Notes: generated from the letters alone by a model not told the origin. A stretch of DNA of 64,000 bases from Sorex araneus (GCF_027595985.1 NC_073313.1:103713552-103777551); one strand, 5' to 3'. Shown: positions 1 through 11,216, counted from the first letter of the stretch. A program made the numbers and translations.

Positions 1-44
1 GTAACCCCTGTGCATCGCCGGGTGTGACCCAAAAAGAAAAAAAA
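1..44 (+). mobile_element. SOR SINE, 3' end only
   Basis: Starts at the window edge inside the body ('GTAACCCCTGTGCATCGCC') and ends 'GTGTGACCCAAAAAG' plus an A-rich tail. Confidence 0.85.
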
Positions 45-45
45 T

Positions 46-942
46 GAAATATGGTGGTCAACAGGATGGTGGAAGTTGTCAAAATTAAGAACTTGCTTTC
101 AAAGCATTTACAAATCTTACCTCTATATTTCCCCAACAACCTGGAAGTACTTCTGAGTTGTGTCAGTGATTGTTTTGCTAGACTCTTCTGAGGGGACTAG
201 GCCAGACACTGATGGTCATTGCCTGACAAGGGAACACACATCAGGGGAGAGTGCTGTGAACACTGTCCCAAGGTGCTTAGAGCCTGGGAAAGGAGACAAG
301 ACCTGCGCAGGAGAAGGCAGACTCAGATCACTTCAACTGGCCCCCATACTCCTCAACCACATTTGACCATGGCTAGTTTCTCAGCAACAGCTTCCACAAT
401 TCCCTGGGCCATATGCCAGAGTTACTTCATCTCCCAACCATGTTCCTGCCCTGCCCCTGAACAGAATAGCCTCTCCTCCCACTTGCATGAGAAAACAGAG
501 GCCTTCATGCGTGAGTTACTTTGGTGCCATGCGTGAATTACTTCAGTGCCACCCCCTCTCCAAATTGGCCCTCCTGCTTAACTTCCTTTTCCTCCAGCCC
601 TCCTTTTGCAGGGCACAAGGTACTTCACTCTTTAAAGGCTAATCCCTGGGCCCAATTCCACCCATAATTCTTCTATGAGTCTATTCTTCCATGAGTCTAT
701 TCTCGGGGTGTCTACTTCTTTATATCAGACCTTTCCAGTGTAACAAAATTACTCTCTGTTACCCACCAAAGCAAAACTTGTACCTCTGCAAATAGATTTT
801 TTTACTCCCTTAATTCCCCACCACCACTCACTCTCACTCTCTCTCTAGCTCACACACACACACATACACACACTTCCTCTCCTCTGGTTTCTTCTCATTT
901 TTATTTCCTTCATCCTTAAATTTGTTGAAAGTAGAGTCCATA
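46..942. other. Mostly unique sequence with a short (CA)n
   Basis: No repeat or gene recognised, apart from a CA-rich microsatellite at about 850-873 after CTCT-rich sequence. Confidence 0.5.
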
Positions 943-950
943 CTTTAGAG

Positions 951-1159
951 CAGTGTTTCTCAACCATTTCTCTGACTATGACACTCTCCTTCCACCCTGT
1001 CACCATTCTATAGCCCTCCCACCTGTATATTAGCAGTTGATCTCCTAGTCTCAGACTGTACCCCTGCTCCCGACACTGACATGATTTTCATCTGTGGCCC
1101 CCTTGGGATATATTGGGGGCCCACAAGCGGGCCATATGGCCCCTGGGTGAGAAACACTC
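951..1159. mobile_element. hAT-like non-autonomous DNA transposon (MITE)
   Basis: The ends 'CAGTGTTTCTCAACC' and 'GGGTGAGAAACACTC' are near-perfect inverted repeats. Flanking 8-mers CTTTAGAG (943-950) and CTCTAGAC (1160-1167) match at 6 of 8 and fit the hAT target preference nTCTAGAn. 209 bp, no coding capacity. Confidence 0.6.
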
Positions 1160-1344
1160 CTCTAGACTTTCACTTTTTCCACTTCCCATTCAAATGTCAA
1201 GCAATAACAGTTAGGGCCCAGCCTCACACTTGTGAAAGCACACTACCAAAGGTCACCATGGACCTCCTACTGGCTACATTCAAAGATCTCTGTGAACTCT
1301 GAGTGACAAAAGGTGCCGTTCATCAAAGCCTCATTTTCTATTTT

Positions 1345-1490
1345 TTATTTGTTTTTGCTTCTGGCCATACTTGGCAATGCTCAAGGGTCTCTCCTGACAG
1401 TGCTCAAGGGCCAGAAAGCAGTGCTGAAGATCAAATCAGGGCCAGATATATGGCAGGCAAGTGCCTTAACATACTGTCTAGCCATTCACA
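1345..1490 (-). mobile_element. SOR SINE, diverged
   Basis: Antisense body ('GGCCATACTTGGCAATGCTC') through to the tRNA-like head ('GGCAGGCAAGTGCCTTAAC'). Confidence 0.75.
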
Positions 1491-1520
1491 AACTTTGTTT
1501 CTGAAACTCCTTATTTTCTT

Positions 1521-1702
1521 TTTTTTTCATTTTCTTTTTTTTCTGCTTTTTGGGTCACACCTGGTGTATCTCCTGGCTCTGCAATCAGGAATTACTCCTA
1601 ACAGTGCTTGGGGGACCATATGGGATGCCCGGGATCGAACCTGGGTCGGTCATGTGTAAGGCAAATGCGATAGTTTGCCACTGTACTATCGCTCCAGTCC
1701 AA
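1521..1702 (-). mobile_element. SOR SINE with 18-bp target-site duplication
   Basis: Full antisense element: T-rich start, 'GGGTCACACCTGG', head 'ACTGTACTATCGCTCCAGTC'. Exact flanking repeats GAAACTCCTTATTTTCTT at 1503-1520 and 1703-1720. Confidence 0.93.
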
Positions 1703-2371
1703 GAAACTCCTTATTTTCTTACTCCTTCTAGAACCTTACTTTGAAGGGGTCTTTTTTGGTGAATTTTCTTCCTCTGCCCATTTCTAAGCAGTATGGCTCT
1801 CAATTACAGTTGACAAATCAGATTGGTTAAAGTCATGTTTAAAAAGGACCATTGCAAAATAGAAAAAAAACTTCAAAAGCAGAGTTTTTCCATTATCTAG
1901 CTAGGGGAAACTATCTAGAAACTATACAGATCTATGAAACTATCAAGTCTCTGGGTGATAGATGATGAATGAAGCCATAATTGAAGAAACGAGTAGGAAA
2001 ATAGAAAGCATGGAAAAACAAAGCTAATTCGGTGAATTAATGTCTTTTATCCCAATATTATGTTCTTTCCTTTATTTGTGGCAAAATATTCTCTCTTTTT
2101 ATGGTGAGAATAGTAGATGTTAGTTTACTTTTGAAATATTCTTATCTTTTAAAATAAAACTGTTTCTCTAAGTCAGACCCCTAAATGTGTATGTTTGTTG
2201 AATGAATGTAACATTAAGAGCCCAAATTTCTGTATGAATATATCAAACTCACTCCAAAACCCAATGGTTGCCCCCTCCTCCAAAACTTCCTATATACCTT
2301 CCTTCTCTAATAACCAACATTTTATATATACTATATATAATCTATAATATATAAAATATAATGTACATTGC

Positions 2372-2525
2372 AGGGGCATCTCCATTGGTTCCCAGGAGCT
2401 ATTCAAGGCTCGGGTGTTGGTTCCAACAGAACTCAAGGGCCATATACTGCTAGGTATTGAGTCCAGGCTTCCCACATGAAAGTATGCATGCTGGCCCCAG
2501 CCCTTTTAACTATCTCCCCAGCACA
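2372..2525 (-). mobile_element. Old tRNA-headed SINE fragment
   Basis: Resembles a decayed antisense SOR ('CTCAAGGGCCATATACTGCT', 'TTGAGTCCAGG', 'ACTATCTCCCCAGC'). AT-rich palindromic sequence precedes it. Confidence 0.45.
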
Positions 2526-2794
2526 CAGCACTATATTAGCCAGTCACTCAAGCTAAAACCGTTAGCCACTGAGCTCTGCTGATCATAGTCTTCGCCAATC
2601 ATTAATTACTTTTCTCCATGCTCCCCGCTCTCTTACATGTTTCTACAATTATGACATCATTTGTCCTCTAACACTGAGAGGTCTGATAGTTTCATATGTA
2701 TAGTTTCTAGATAATTTCCCCTTTCCTTGACTTGGTTTTCCAATCAAGGCTCTTCACAGCCATTCCAGTGATCTCCCTTCCATGGCCATCGCCT

Positions 2795-3005
2795 ACTTAA
2801 AAACTTCCAGTAATTGATTTCTAGTCACCTCTAGAAAATATCCTGGTTCCTATTTATGGCAGTTGAAGATCTTTGTTGCCTAAACCTATCCAACTCATCC
2901 AATCAGCTGCCTCCAGTGTCCTTCCCTTACACTCCACTACAGCTCTCCTTGACTTGACCTTCCCTCTGTAAACAGGCCATGACCTTTCACCTTTATGTTT
3001 GCTGG
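2795..3005 (+). mobile_element. L2 LINE fragment
   Basis: Order of motifs recalls the L2 3' region ('AAAAACTTCCAGTAATTG', then CT-rich 'CTACAGCTCTCCTTGACTT', 'AACAGGCCATGACCTTTCAC'). Highly diverged. Confidence 0.5.
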
Positions 3006-3639
3006 GGGTAGAGGTTTCAAAGGTCAAACTCCCACCCTATACAGGGCTTATCATAGGGAAAATTATGAGTCACAACTAATGACAGGGCTTACAATAATTT
3101 CAGTACATTGCAATTAGCATTTAATGGAATAAAGGGATAGCAAAAAATGGAGTATGGTAAAATAGTTCTAAAATGAAATATAGTCATATAACTAGATCTA
3201 GACATAGAGAGATATTCATAAATGTACTGGATCATACTACAAAATACATTTCTTTTTTAAGCATGTATTTTCTTTAGCTAACATTGATTTAGAACATTGT
3301 GTAAGATTCAGATATACAACATGATCATTCAACATATCTGTGCAATAGTTATGATTGCTGCCAAAATAACTTGCTGTTCTTACCTTGGGTTCCAATCACA
3401 AATCTTGACTACATTTGGGGCATTCATTGTTATCTGTGATAAATTATGTCAATGTTGCCTATGTCACAGGCTTTAGTGTCAACAAGGTTCTTAGCTCAAC
3501 TGGAGGTTGCAACAGTGACCGGGAGAGTAGCAATGCCAACACTTCATATAGCATATGCTGATTGAGTGGGACTTGGCTTAAGAGGACAGAAAGAAGGGGG
3601 GATTGCCATCTTGGCAGGGAGAACTGGTACAAAGGCAGT

Positions 3640-3870
3640 TAGTAAGAGTAAAGAACATTTGTTAAACACTTATGTGTGGACACTGTTCTTACTAAACATT
3701 TTGCATGGATAAATTTAAGCTTCACAATAATCCTATGAGAAAGATACTACTCTAAACCTCACTGAAGAGATTAAGAATTTGCCTGAGGTCAAAGTGCTAA
3801 ACTTGACAGGCTGAGATTTGAACTCAGTGTCTGGGCTTTGATCCCCTGTGTTATACTGTACTGCATTGCC
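3640..3870 (-). mobile_element. MIR SINE
   Basis: Antisense MIR: 'GTTAAACACTTATGTGTGGA', 'CACAATAATCCTATGAGA', 'AATTTGCCTGAGGTCA', 'GAGATTTGAACTCAGTGTCT'. Confidence 0.8.
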
Positions 3871-3879
3871 ACTGGGGAC

Positions 3880-5080
3880 AATGAAGAAAGGGGACTTTCT
3901 AGAAAGTGGTGAAAGCCTAGGCAGCAGAAGCCTTATGGAGGAAGCTCTTTAATACTAAACTGGCAGCATCAGGAACACCTGAAAAAAGATCTTACTCTAT
4001 CCACCTCCTTCCTACTTCTTATTCCAGAGATCCTAGAGTTGTGGGAGGGAGATTAAAGGGTCAGTTAGCGGGTCCAGGGAAGGCAAGAGGTAAACCGGGG
4101 TCTGCTATGAGACATCCACTAAAGACTGTTTCTAAAGCAAAAATAGCAAATGGTTGCTGGATCCTCTACCCTCAAGTCCAAATGTCCCAAATGTGCCAAG
4201 CCATGGAGCCCCCAGGTTGTTGGGACCAGGAGTCCCCTCTGTTGAACAGTTTGTTGCTGCATCAGCTCTCTTCCTATATGGGTTGCTTCTCTGATCACCA
4301 TTTGAGCAAAGACGATGGCCCATGTGGTGCAGGTTTCTCGGGGCTTAGCCCCTCGCAGTTCCCCATTTGCTCCTCATTTGGACTACAGGGACTAGAAAAA
4401 CAGAGCTCTGGGGAAGGAGGAGGGCGGGGGAGAGGGTGCTGGGGAAGGTCACTCGCAGCCACCCACTTCCCACCTCAGTTTAATGCATCCAGACTCATCC
4501 TTGGCTTCTCTGGCCAGACTCTTTAACCCCTCTTTTCCCAGCCAGCCTCCTTTCTAGTGTGGCCTTAGGCCTCGAGAAGATGTAGCAATGATTCACTTCT
4601 TTTCTGTTTAGTCTCAGTATCCTCCTGGTCTTACCCAAGCAAACAAAAGATAGTGGTAATTAGTGACATTTCTGGAAGGAGGAGTTTGATAAATTAATGA
4701 CTACAACTCTCACTCCCCCCTTCCAAAATAGTTTACATTTTAGTGGCTTCTTACAATGTTTGTACTTTACTGCTTTGAAGAGTCCTCTGTTAGAGGGCCA
4801 AGTGTGTTACTATGGAGCCAGGCAGATGGCAGGAGGAGCCAATGGAAGTGATTGACTGGTGTCCTATATAAGTGCTTATCATGGCCATCACCAGAGCTCT
4901 GTGGCTAGATCTGACCTATCAATAGTACCGATTCCTGACTACAAAATAGAGACAACTGAAATTTTGTTCAGTGCTTCTTTCTTAACAACTCTTAACTCAG
5001 ATCTTACTATCCATTTGAACTATGCATTTACATAGAGAAGTAGCCATTGTACCAGACCCTTATGTACTTGTATTAGTGTG
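3880..5080. other. Unique stretch upstream of CLDN2
   Basis: No repeats recognised. It contains a G-rich patch (4410-4450) and the candidate promoter described separately. A 161-codon frame at 4041-4526 has no recognisable domain and is not called as a gene. Confidence 0.5.
4680..4900 (+). promoter_or_regulatory. Candidate promoter with CCAAT and TATA-like boxes
   Basis: In a repeat-free stretch, GCCAAT at 4838-4843 lies 22 bases ahead of TATATAAG at 4865-4872, which would place a start near 4895 (CCAGAGCTC). A homeodomain-like AT motif (GATAAATTAATGA, 4688-4700) lies upstream and resembles HNF1/Cdx-type sites. It is about 15 kb before the CLDN2 coding exon, on the same strand, so it could serve a non-coding first exon. 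Published CLDN2 promoters are described as TATA-less, which argues against a simple match. Confidence 0.3.
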
Positions 5081-5084
5081 AAAA

Positions 5085-5190
5085 GCATTTTGGGATGCTA
5101 GGGTTAAATTTGAGTCCCAGCTCCAGCCCTTCGCTATGTGACCTGGAGAAAATAACATAGTCTTCCGAGTCTCCCCTTCCCCCGATACAA
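5085..5190 (+). mobile_element. MIR SINE fragment
   Basis: 'GAGTCCCAGCTCCAGC...CTATGTGACCTGGAG' matches the MIR core in sense orientation. Confidence 0.65.
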
Positions 5191-5504
5191 TGTCATGCTG
5201 TCTTTGAACCATTTCATTACCTTTTTACAATTTCTACTCCATAGTAAAGAATAATGATTGTCATGATAGAATTCACTTATGTCATTGTGACTGTGACAAA
5301 ACCTAAACTAGCCAATGTTTTGTGGAACACTGTTTTTTAACTTGAAAGAATGAAACCTTTGATTTTTCAGACGTAGATATTTGGGTAGAATTTTTGTTGA
5401 AAATGAATAAATAGATCTGTCAAGGGAAAATAGAAGTTTAGAAAACATGCATCTGTCACTATGAGTTTAATACTTAATACTCTGATGACATTTTATTTAT
5501 GTAT

Positions 5505-6560
5505 TTTTTAATTACAATATTTTTTATTCACCGGTGCTTAACTTTGCTGCATATAATACATTGTATATGTGTTTGGCATACTTATTTTTTGGTTACGAAG
5601 TTGTCAATACTTGGTTTTCAGTCATATAATGTTCCAACACCTGTCCCTTCACCAATGTTGTTGTTGTTGTTTTTCTTCTTCTTCTTCTTCTTCTTCTTCT
5701 TCTTCTTCTTCTTCTTCTTCTTCTTCTTCTTCTTCTTCTTCTTCTTCTTCTTCTTCTTCTTCTTCTTCTTCTTCTTCTTCATCATCTTCTTCCTCCTCTT
5801 CTTCTTCTTCATCTTCTTCTTCCTCCTCTTCTTTGTCTTCTTCTTCTTCGTTGTCGTCGTCGTCTTCTTCTTCTCCTTCTCCTTCTCCTCCTTCCTCCTT
5901 CTCCTTCTCCTTCTTCTTCTTCTTCTTCTTCTTCTTCTTCTTCTTCTTCTTCTTCTTCTCATTCTTCTTCTCGTTTTTCTTCTTCTTTTTCTTCTTCTTC
6001 TCGTTCTTCTTGTTCTTCTTCATCATCATCTTCTTCCTCCTCTTCTTCGTCTTCTTCTTCGTTGTCGTCATCGTTATCTTCTTCTTCTCCTTCTCCTTCT
6101 CCTCCTTCTCCTTCTCCTTCTCCTTCTCCTTCTTCTTCTTCTTCTTCTTCTTTTTCTCATTCTTCTTCTCGTTCTTCTTCTTTTTCTTCTTCTTTTTCTC
6201 GTTCTTCTCCTCCTTGTCCTCCTCCTCCTTTTCTTTCTCCTTCTCCTTCTTGTCCTCCTTTTCCTTCTTCTCCTTCTCCTGCTTCTTCTTCTCCTTCTTT
6301 TCCTTTTCCTCCTCCTCCTCTTCCTCCTTCTTCTCCTTCTTTCTCTCTCTATCTGTCTCTGCCTCTCTCTTTTCTTTTTGGCATTATGGTTTGCAATATA
6401 ACTACTATAAGTCTATCGTGTTTATCCTTTACAAACTTTCAGCACTCAGTTCTTGTTCAGAGAGCTCATATCCAGCTATCACTTCCAACTATTATTGCTA
6501 TAATGGTCCCTTCTCTATTCTAACTGCTCCCCATACACATGTGGCAAGCTTTCAAACATT
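5505..6560 (-). mobile_element. L1 3'UTR, antisense, split by a huge pyrimidine expansion
   Basis: The left part (5505-5660: 'TTCAGTCATATAATG', 'CACCTGTCCCTTCACCA') and right part (about 6375-6560: 'GGCATTATGGTTTGCAATAT', 'GTCCCTTCTCTATTC') are consecutive pieces of the antisense L1 3'UTR seen elsewhere in the window. Confidence 0.8.
5673..6374. repeat. ~700-bp (TTC)n-derived homopyrimidine tract
   Basis: Starts as about 35 perfect TTC units, then becomes mixed TTC/TCC/CTT blocks with rare CAT, GTT and GTC interruptions. The long frames across it (poly-Ser, Phe, Leu; poly-Lys, Glu, Arg on the other strand) are artefacts of the repeat. Confidence 0.97.
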
Positions 6561-6769
6561 GAGATAAAAACAGGGGTCAGGAGGACTGTATAAATGACAT
6601 TTTAATAACATCTGTCAATAATAATAAATGTGAGTTTAAAACGTCTTCAAATTATTAAAAGACTCAACAATTGGAAGCTTTATAAATATGGGTTGGGCCA
6701 ATATTTTCCAGGTCACTAATGCATGATATTAAAAATATCAAGGATAATAAATTGCAAGATATAACATTA

Positions 6770-6880
6770 GCACTACTTCTAGTTCTGTGCTCAGTGGCTG
6801 CTCCTTGGAGAACAAATCCAGGCCTCCTGTATGCTTACAGGAACTCAGCTTATTGAACTATCCCTCTAACCTCCAGAACT
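6770..6880 (-). mobile_element. SOR-like SINE fragment, diverged
   Basis: 'CTAGTTCTGTGCTCAGTGGC' and 'AACTATCCCTCTAACC' recall a decayed antisense SOR. Confidence 0.45.
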
Positions 6881-6982
6881 ATGGATTTTAATGAAACAGA
6901 GTACAATAAGATCATATGATTTGAGAGTAACATCACACACACAAACCCTAAGAAACTACCATTTGCCACATTTTGATGTAGG

Positions 6983-7162
6983 TTCTTGTTTTGTTTTTGT
7001 TTTTGGGCAACACCTGCCAGTGCTCAAAGCTTACTCCTAGTTCTGTGCTCAGGGATCACTTCTGGGGGTGCTTAAGGGACCATACTGGGTGCTGGGGATC
7101 GAACCTAGGTCAACCATGTACAAGACAAGTGCCCTACCCAATGTGCTATCACTCTGGACCCT
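6983..7162 (-). mobile_element. SOR SINE
   Basis: Antisense: T/G-rich tail, 'GGGATCACTTCTGGGGGTGC', 'GGGGATCGAACCTAGGTCAA', head 'GTGCTATCACTCTGGACC'. Confidence 0.88.
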
Positions 7163-7189
7163 AAGTGTAGTATTAAAGAAGAATATTCA

Positions 7190-7620
7190 CAAGACATTAT
7201 TTTTCTATTGCTGCCATAACAAATTATCTCTAACTTAACTAACAACTTATACAACCCCCATTTACTATTTAACAGCTGTAGAGGTCAGAAGTCCACATGG
7301 GCTCAATTGAATTTTCTGCTTAGGATATCAAAAGACTGAAATTAAAGTGTGAGCTAGACTTGACTCTTATCTGGAAATTCTGGGGAAAATTATCTGTTTC
7401 CATGTTTATTCGGGATGTTAGAACAATTCAAGGCAGGTTGTAAGTCTGAGGCTCCTATTGCCTTGTTGACTGGTAGTCAAAGGTCAATCAGTATTCCTAG
7501 AAGCTATATGGCCTTTTCATGTGGTCCATTCCATTTTCAAACCATAAATGGCACATCAAGTACCTTTGACTTTTCAGATCTCTCTAATTTCCTTTTCTGC
7601 CACAAGCCAGAGAAAATTGG
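7190..7620. repeat. Unclassified ancient interspersed repeat
   Basis: Opens 'TTTCTATTGCTGCCATAACA' and includes 'AGAGGTCAGAAGTCCACATG', motifs familiar from ancient mammalian repeats. I cannot place the family. The 80-codon frame inside is not considered a gene. Confidence 0.4.
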
Positions 7621-7693
7621 AATGAATTCTAATCACTTTGAAAGTAATTTGATTTAGACATCACTGGATAAATTCCCTTTACCAAATAGCTGA

Positions 7694-7812
7694 CATAAGT
7701 GGCTGGGAATTAGCTCAGAGATAGAGCACTTGCTTTGTAGGTGTGAGGCCCCAAGTTCAGTGTGGGGCACTTAAAAAAAAGCAAAAAATCAAGCAAAATT
7801 TAAAAATTAATG
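7694..7812 (+). mobile_element. tRNA-Ala/ID-like SINE with 9-bp duplication
   Basis: 'TTAGCTCAGAGATAGAGCAC' (A-box) and 'GAGGCCCCAAGTTCAGTGTG' (B-box region) resemble an ID-type element rather than SOR. An A-rich tail follows. AATAGCTGA occurs at 7685-7693 and 7813-7821. Confidence 0.6.
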
Positions 7813-8309
7813 AATAGCTGAAAGAAAGATTATGCACATGGCATGATCATGAAAATGATAATGTACCATAAATACCCATTCTCAAAAAGTAGAAATTTGT
7901 AAACACATGATAGTCATTTGGAAATCATTCTTAGATTTCTGCCTTAACAAGCTATTAAATACTATTCTTCTCTGACTATACTTCCTTATGAGATTAGAAT
8001 TTCTTCAGATACTTCATGTAAAACAATATTTTATAACAAATTAAGTGCAAGGACAGATGTAAAAATCCAATTGCTTTTCATTCAACCAGATATTAATATT
8101 TGTAAAAAAATTCAGTGTTCTTGCCTTATTGTTTTTTGTCATGCAAAATTATTCTTTCTTATAAAATGTTATTTATTTTAAAATTGAAATGTGCTTAAAA
8201 TTATGATTTTATACTAAAGTTGTTATAATATTTAGCAATGATAAATTAATATAGTAAGCATTTATAAGCATTACTCAAAAAATGGAAGCCCGTAGGAATT
8301 TTCAATCTT

Positions 8310-8425
8310 TTTTTCTTTTGTTTTGGGGCCATATCTGGCTATGCTCAATACAGAGGATTGAACTTGGGGTGGCTGTGCGCAAGGTGATCTCTTTATGTGT
8401 TGTATTTTCTCCTCAGCCCCAGGCA
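8310..8425 (-). mobile_element. SOR SINE, truncated
   Basis: 'GGGGCCATATCTGGCTATGC' to 'CTCCTCAGCCCC', lacking much of the body. Confidence 0.65.
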
Positions 8426-8884
8426 TCTTCAATATATTTAACTGATACCTTTATTTATTTTTAAATACACATACACACCATTTTGTCTATGTAACAAAAT
8501 GAAAAATGATGCATAAATTCACTCATTTAGATGTGCAGTTCCATGAATCTTGACCATTGTGTAGAACTATGAAACATCCATAGTAGTTATAACACACACA
8601 AAAATTCCTATATAACACCCCTGTACTTAGTACCTTTTTCTACCCCAACCCAGGTATAGCCCTGGTTATGCTTCTCTCTTCTCCATACTTAACATTTTGT
8701 CATTTCAAGAATATTATATCAAGCATTGATAAGTCTTTTGAGTCTGACTTCTTTAACCCAGCACAATAATCTGAGCTTTATTCTTTCGATTGTTCTACAG
8801 ATGTACCAGTTTATCAATTCACTAGTTGAAAAACAATTGAAATCATTTACTAAATAATCCTTTATGTGTAGGAGGGTTGAGGTG

Positions 8885-9042
8885 GGCACACATGGTAGTG
8901 CCCATGACTTACTCCTGGCTCTGCATTCAGGGATAACTTCTGGCATGGCTTGGGGAACCATATGAGGTGCTGAGGATTGAACTGGGTCAGCCATGTGCAA
9001 GGCAAGAGCCCTACAAGCTGTACTATCACTTTGACCCCTATT
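8885..9042 (-). mobile_element. SOR SINE
   Basis: Antisense body and head: 'ACTTACTCCTGGCTCTGCAT', 'GGGGAACCATATGAGGTGCT', 'GTGCAAGGCAAGAGCCCTAC'. Confidence 0.85.
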
Positions 9043-9129
9043 AAATCATTCTTAAAAGTGGTTTGAAAACTAAACATTTTGAGAGATGGTAGTAACAGTA
9101 ACAGAGGTATCATTTTCACACGAGAGGCC

Positions 9130-9690
9130 AGTAAATGGATGAAAGAGCTATACTTTGCATGTAATATTGGAAGGATTTCCAGATGAAATGGAGCGTATAG
9201 GATGAGAGAAAGAAAATGAGTAAAATTAAGTCTGACTGATATTTCTAGCTTGAATTATGCATTTCTATGATGGAGAGGACTGAGATAGGATTGATTTTTT
9301 AAAAGGAATTCAGCATACAGTTTTGGACATGTTGGGTTTTAGACAATTTTGAGCTATCCAAACAGAAGTATATAGAGGCGTGGAGTGCAAAGAAATCTGG
9401 ACTTAAAGGGACAATTTGGAAGTTATTAAGGTAATTAAAGTGAATGGCAATAAATGAAACTTCTGAGAGTTGGTATGTCAAATGAAAAGGGAAGAAGAAC
9501 TATGTCAGACTCTGAAAAAGACTATACTTAAGGGAGTGTCAGAGGAGAAATCAATGAAGAAAATAGATATAGACAGAGCATCCTCGGAGAGTTATACTGC
9601 AGTGGTAAAGAGATTAAAACATTTCGAGAAAGGCAAAGTCATGAGGGGTGCTGTTATATAAAGGTCAGAGAAGTAGAGGACTGGAAAATG
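9130..9690 (+). repeat. Ancient ~1-kb mammalian repeat, 3' portion
   Basis: 'TTTTGGACATGTTGGGTTTT' and later purine-rich blocks match a widespread old repeat, other parts of which are at 17450-18120 and 30370-31000. Family name not assigned. Confidence 0.4.
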
Positions 9691-9779
9691 GTCATTATCC
9701 AATTATATTGGTGACTTATGGTTTATTTATTACCTTGGTAAGAACTTGATTTGTTAGACTGGCAAGGATAGAATGTTCC

Positions 9780-9900
9780 TAGCTCCCTTTCTGCCTTAGA
9801 TCTAACCCCTCATAGAGGCTTACCCCTTTGATCTTAGAATCTCTTATATTTCCCCCTTGTATTTCTTTTTTCATAGCATCATCTCATCCATCTCCTTCAG
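9780..9900 (+). mobile_element. Possible L2 fragment
   Basis: 'CCTCATAGAGGCTTACCC...TTTTTTCATAGCATCATCTC' recalls the L2 3' region. Weak. Confidence 0.35.
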
Positions 9901-10699
9901 AATCTTGTTTTATTCAAATTTCTCTTGGCTTTTCTTACTCTAAGATCCTTTTCATACTTTATCTGCTCTCTTCCTCAGCCCATCCCTTCCCACACCCTTA
10001 TCTTCCTTGATTTTCTTATTATTTAGTCTTCTTAATGAGATACTGCTTTTCTCTGTCATTCCTTCCTGTATTCCTTCACTCCCCACTCCATTCCCCAAAA
10101 TAGCTATACATGCTTGATCTTAGCAGGGATCTTAGCAGATGACTAAGGAGCCTCCAGGCTCAATACTGAGGAGTCATAGTCTTTGGCTTGATTCCAACAG
10201 GATCTGACAATGCCCGCCTATAGAAAACAAAGAGTTAGAACCTAGTCCTTGAGTAATTGCCAATCTGGTAACCACATCCTGCCAACGCAATGCCCTCATC
10301 CGCCCTGGCACCTGCCCCTACGATTCTGCTTTTCCCCGTCCTCAATTGCACATAGTCACTGTAAGCTGATAAGTTGCCCCTTCACCACACAGTCTATCTT
10401 TCACTCATCAAGAATAGTATAGTTATCAAAATACTTTCATGTGGATTATCCCAACTTTAGGAAATCAACTGGCGAAGGCTGGAAAAAGAAAATTTGAAGG
10501 CTTTCCCAGGTCATACAACTGGTTAGAGGATAAGCCTGTTAGCCCTCCCACCCTTTCACTTTTGCTTACTTTCATTTTTCCTGACCAAAATTCCCTAGGC
10601 TTGGGACTCAGACATGATTTTTCTCTTATCTTATCCAAGCCTGCCAAGGGGTAACAACCTGGAGACTCTTGTTCAAGAATGCTTAAAAGAGGGGGTTGG

Positions 10700-11216
10700 T
10701 TTTTGAGGAATGTCCATATTGTTTTTCCAAAAGGCTGGACCAGTCGGGACTGCACTCATTTGTGGAATATAAAGTAACATAATATGAGATTAACACCTAA
10801 GGATAGTAAAGATCAGGGTCAGGAAGATTGCTCCATGGTTTGGAAACTGATCTAATGTGCTGGGGTAAAAGGCAGCTGGGATGGAGAATGGACCACTAAA
10901 TAAATGATGGTTGAAAGGAACACTTGGGATGGTAGATGCATCCTGAAAGTACACTATGGACCAAACATGATGGCTGCTTAGTAACTGTATTGCAAACCAT
11001 AACATCCAGAGAGAGAGAGAGTAAGAGGGATTGTGCCTGCAATGGAGGCAGGGGGTAAGAAGAAGTGGGGGCGAGGGAGGGATAGTGGGAACATTGCTGG
11101 TGGAGAGTGGGGACTGGTGGAGGGATGGGTATTCTAACACTGTTTGAATGAAACACAATCATGAAAGTTTGTAAGTCTATAACTGTATCTCATGGTGATT
11201 CATTAAAACAAAAAAA
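10700..11216 (+). mobile_element. L1 3' end with 5' inversion
   Basis: Positions about 10700-10746 are antisense to L1 ORF2 ('GGCTGGACCAGTC'). From 10748 on, the sequence is sense L1 3'UTR ('GGACTGCACTCATTTGTGG') to an A-rich tail. Similar flanks TTAAAAGAGGGGGTTGG (10683) and TTAAAAAGAGGGGGGTTGG (11217) mark one insertion. Confidence 0.88.

Noticed and set aside
4041-4526. 161-codon plus frame
   Set aside because: No domain, no family resemblance, no splice or promoter support; moderately GC-rich unique sequence easily yields such a frame.
5499-6567. Frames of up to 332 codons on both strands (poly-Ser, Phe, Leu, Lys, Glu, Arg)
   Set aside because: They are translations of the TTC microsatellite in an L1 3'UTR; a pure trinucleotide repeat is open in several frames by necessity.
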